Part shown: positions 5,120 to 6,793 of the stretch, one piece after another | How positions within the stretch are numbered: position 1 is the stretch's first letter | Layout: every line of letters begins with the position of its first letter | DNA from: Rhodospirillaceae bacterium | GTDB lineage: Bacteria > Pseudomonadota > Alphaproteobacteria > MPNO01 > UBA2964 | Assembly: GCA_002712335.1 (NCBI GenBank) | Contig: PATI01000050.1 | Location: forward strand, 8,914 to 15,706 | DNA length: 6,793 bases | Direction of reading: 5' to 3' | Program-made: the position numbers and the translations under genes | Notes under the pieces: model-generated | The model's input: the letters and a program-made list of their open reading frames with translations, nothing else | Database searches by the model: none | Told to the model about the DNA's origin: nothing

Positions 5120-5130
5120 ATTAAATGTTA
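5120..5130. repeat. Direct repeat ATTAAATGTTA, copy upstream of the DsrE-like gene
   Basis: Second exact copy of the 11-bp repeat at 4717-4727. This one overlaps the left arm of the inverted repeat at the DsrE-like promoter, so it may also serve as a binding half-site. Confidence 0.35.
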
Positions 5131-5141
5131 TATTATAACAT
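5125..5141. promoter_or_regulatory. Candidate operator: ATGTTAT-N3-ATAACAT
   Basis: A perfect 7-bp inverted repeat with a 3-base centre, covering the -10 element of the DsrE-like gene. A third partial arm, AACAT, follows directly at 5142-5146. Size and symmetry suit a dimeric repressor, for example an ArsR-type one, but no regulator gene is visible in the window. Confidence 0.45.
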
Positions 5142-5158
5142 AACATTATGGTTTTCAA
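5132..5158 (-). promoter_or_regulatory. Promoter of the DsrE-like gene with an extended -10
   Basis: Reading the minus strand, TTGAAA (5158-5153) and TATAAT (5137-5132) are a good -35 and a perfect -10. Their spacing of 15 is short, but the -10 is preceded by TGT, giving the extended TGnTATAAT form that tolerates a poor -35. Transcription would start about 23 bases before the start codon. Both elements lie within or against inverted repeats, which points to repression. Confidence 0.6.
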
Positions 5159-5165
5159 AAACCAT
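5148..5165. promoter_or_regulatory. Candidate operator: ATGGTTTT-CA-AAAACCAT
   Basis: A perfect 8-bp inverted repeat with a 2-base centre. It overlaps the -35 of the leftward DsrE-like promoter and ends 8 bases before the -35 of the rightward promoter. It could therefore control both directions. No T run follows, so it is unlikely to be a terminator. Confidence 0.45.
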
Positions 5166-5173
5166 CTTAATAA

Positions 5174-5202
5174 TTCACTAACACCTCTATAAATTGTATA
5201 AT
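5174..5202 (+). promoter_or_regulatory. Divergent sigma70 promoter candidate for the SnoaL-like gene
   Basis: TTCACT (5174-5179) and TATAAT (5197-5202) are spaced by 17 bases, with a perfect -10 and a 4 of 6 match at -35. The leader would be about 190 bases long. A nearer alternative is TATATA at 5343-5348 with TTTCCT 17 bases upstream (5320-5325), a weaker -35 match. Confidence 0.45.
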
Positions 5203-5382
5203 TAAGAAACGAAGAATATTTAAAATATAACGCCGTCATTAGCAGTTAACGAAATAATCAATTAATGTTTTCTTATAGAAGAAATTCCAAAAAGCCGATG
5301 TTTTGTTATGACCTGAGTGTTTCCTGTTATTAATTCAAACCCTATATAAAGAGATGTGAAGACCTGATTAGAGGTGATAGAG

Positions 5383-5390
5383 AAGGAGGA
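5383..5390 (+). promoter_or_regulatory. Ribosome binding site that fixes a TTG start
   Basis: AAGGAGGA lies 8 bases before the TTG at 5399. There is no ATG in frame at a suitable distance, so this site makes TTG the likely start of the SnoaL-like gene. Confidence 0.75.
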
Positions 5391-5398
5391 CATCAATT

Positions 5399-5854
5399 TT
5401 GAAGCGCGAATTCCAACGAATCACTAAATCAGAGGTTATTAAAGCCCAGCATTTGTGGGCTAAGTATGTCACAGAGCAGAATGTAGAAAAGTTGCTGGAT
5501 CTCTACGATTTTGGAAACCCTGAGGAACCTTTGCTCTTCAAACCGACATTAGCAGATGTTATTCGCACAGAACGGACTGGTGCCCGGTCATACTTTGTTG
5601 GTGGAAATCCTTTGTTTCCTCAAGATAAGGGATTCTTAAAAAATGAATGGAAACTTGTAAAATTTAATAGCATTGCCGGTCCGATTCCAAGCCCTGAGGG
5701 CCTTGAATACAGAGACATGGGGCACTACGACTTTGTGAATGCTGAAGACAACACAACGAGTGCAGATTATACCTTCGTGTATCACAAATTGGAGAATAGC
5801 GTTTTAATAACACTGCATCACTCCTCTTTGGCATGGAAGCCCCAAAACCGATGA
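5399..5854 (+). CDS. SnoaL/NTF2-like protein of unknown function
   Basis: A 151-residue protein. An N-terminal helix (about 12-36) leads to LLDLYDFGN (32-40), then LLFKPTLADVIRTE (45-58), SYFVGGNPLFPQDKGFL (64-80), MGHYDF (107-112), ADYTFVYHK (122-130) and ITLHHSSLAW (137-146). This pattern fits a small NTF2/SnoaL-fold family whose members are sometimes labelled phosphoribosyl-AMP cyclohydrolase. I see no HisI metal-binding signature, so I do not adopt that name. NTF2-fold proteins form a cone-shaped pocket and act as small-molecule isomerases, hydrolases or binding proteins. The His140-His141 pair and Asp123 could line such a pocket, but this is a guess. It starts at TTG with a strong SD. 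There is no signal peptide or membrane segment. It converges with the hydrolase 89 bases further on, with no clear terminator between them. Confidence 0.72.
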   Translation: MKREFQRITKSEVIKAQHLWAKYVTEQNVEKLLDLYDFGNPEEPLLFKPTLADVIRTERTGARSYFVGGNPLFPQDKGFLKNEWKLVKFNSIAGPIPSPEGLEYRDMGHYDFVNAEDNTTSADYTFVYHKLENSVLITLHHSSLAWKPQNR

Positions 5855-5943
5855 CAGAATGATTCACCTAAAATATTCTCTTTATCAGTTACAATTAGCG
5901 AGTTAAAAATCTAAACTTTGAAGCCGTCTGTTTTACGTATACT

Positions 5944-6793
5944 TTACTCAATGACCTTCTCTTTGGATTGATGCAACACGAAAAAATCGAGAACTTGTTC
6001 TATGACTCCATCTAAAAGAAAGCGATTTTTCCCAGATCCGCCTTCACTAGTAATACATCTTTGTCTAATAAGTAGACGAGATGCTGGAGATCCATCTGCA
6101 AATTGAAGTGTACGATTTTTCATACGTATCACAGGGTTAAATCGGCATCCATTAACAGCCACACCCTTGGTAATTTGGCCGTTAGTGCTGAAAAAATGAT
6201 TAGCTCCGTCGATTACCGATAAAGTTACCTTAACCCCGGCCGCTCTTAATAAGTGCGCGAAATAAAGGCATGGTTCTATATAATAGTGACTTTCGGACCC
6301 TTTAATCAGCAAGAAAGGAAAAGGTACCCTGACTGGCTCAGAAATAATATTACATCCTGGCTCAGCGGCTGCCACTGCGCGCCAAGGGGTAGAATTATAT
6401 TCTGTAAGGGTATCAACCGATTTGTTAACCTGTCCGGCGCCATAGCTGAAGCCCGTATAAAACATATTAGCACCGTCAAAACGTGGATCTGAAACCAAAA
6501 GTGTTTTGAGATCGAGTGCATACTGATGGGCATTTGGGAATTTTCTTTTATCCTCTGGTTTGATACTGGATTGATAGAACGCATCAATCGCTACGACGGC
6601 AAACCCCCGTTTCGTTCCTTTTGTAATCAAGCGCGTGGAATACTCATCCGTTCTCCCGCCTCCGGGGAAAACCATTCCGTCCCTACTACTTCCATGTTGA
6701 GTTATAATCACTGGAAACGGACCTGTTGCATTCATGGGTATGGCAATCATAGCAATAACCGGCTTTCCTTCCCAGCGGCTAGTGCTATCAAAT
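5944..6793 (-). CDS. Alpha/beta hydrolase, dienelactone-hydrolase-like, 5' end outside the window
   Basis: The frame is open to the window edge: before the ATG at 6750 it still reads DSTSRWEGKPVIA, which suits a strand of the fold, so the true start lies outside and 283 residues are visible. Counted from that ATG, the oxyanion-side QHGSS is at 18-22, the nucleophile Ser102 sits in the elbow GFSYGAG (100-106) and the catalytic His185 is in DGANHFF (181-187). The acid position of the triad, in KGSESHYYIEPC (150-161), appears to hold Glu153 where related enzymes mostly have Asp. It probably hydrolyses an ester or lactone of unknown identity. The elbow uses Ser, whereas true dienelactone hydrolases use Cys, so the family label is structural only. 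The C-terminal part after the His (about 188-268) is longer than in minimal members. Whether the protein is secreted cannot be judged because the N-terminus is missing. Confidence 0.85.
   Translation of the reverse strand, partial: FDSTSRWEGKPVIAMIAIPMNATGPFPVIITQHGSSRDGMVFPGGGRTDEYSTRLITKGTKRGFAVVAIDAFYQSSIKPEDKRKFPNAHQYALDLKTLLVSDPRFDGANMFYTGFSYGAGQVNKSVDTLTEYNSTPWRAVAAAEPGCNIISEPVRVPFPFLLIKGSESHYYIEPCLYFAHLLRAAGVKVTLSVIDGANHFFSTNGQITKGVAVNGCRFNPVIRMKNRTLQFADGSPASRLLIRQRCITSEGGSGKNRFLLDGVIEQVLDFFVLHQSKEKVIE

Noticed and set aside
5148..5165. Inverted repeat as a terminator
   Set aside because: It lies upstream of both divergent genes, has no T run after it and overlaps promoter elements.
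5399..5854. Naming this gene phosphoribosyl-AMP cyclohydrolase (hisI)
   Set aside because: The cysteine/histidine metal-binding motifs of HisI are absent; the pattern fits an NTF2/SnoaL-like fold.

Overview
The window looks like AT-rich chromosomal DNA of a proteobacterium, most likely a gammaproteobacterium. The main grounds are an HspQ (YccV-family) gene, strong Shine-Dalgarno (SD) use, sigma70-type promoters, and a glycosyltransferase and a radical SAM protein that both resemble gammaproteobacterial relatives. These family assignments come from motif recognition, not a database search. No rRNA, tRNA, CRISPR array, transposase or replication origin was seen.

Region 1 (about 160-3895, plus strand) is the most interesting part. 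A likely promoter drives a 25-codon gene (226-303). Its ribosome binding site can pair with the 16S rRNA tail over 14 continuous nucleotides. Two hairpins follow, the second being a good rho-independent terminator. Behind it lies a tightly packed run of four genes: a family 2 glycosyltransferase (458-1363), an MTA/SAH-nucleosidase-like protein with an extra C-terminal region (1347-2183), a radical SAM protein of the spore-photoproduct-lyase type (2168-3172) and a short-chain dehydrogenase (3191-3895). The first three overlap and the fourth starts 18 bases later, so they probably form one operon. A strongly translated tiny gene, a terminator and then modifying enzymes is the layout of several ribosomally made, modified peptide (RiPP) systems. 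An alternative is that the enzymes build a nucleoside- or adenosyl-derived small molecule, with the radical SAM and nucleosidase pair acting like HpnH/HpnG of hopanoid synthesis. Both ideas are inference.

Region 2 (3896-5102, minus strand) holds a possible 46-residue hydrophobic protein (3943-4083), a stretch with two GC-rich palindromes (4183-4220), HspQ (4258-4581) and a small DsrE-like, SaoD-resembling cysteine-rich protein (4725-5102). The last has a higher GC content than its surroundings and a promoter covered by two perfect inverted repeats.

Region 3 (5103-6793) starts with a divergent promoter region. It leads rightward, through a leader of about 190 bases, to a SnoaL/NTF2-like protein (5399-5854). 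A convergent alpha/beta hydrolase of the dienelactone-hydrolase type (5944-6793, minus strand) runs off the right edge, so its N-terminus is missing. The first 159 bases hold nothing I could identify.
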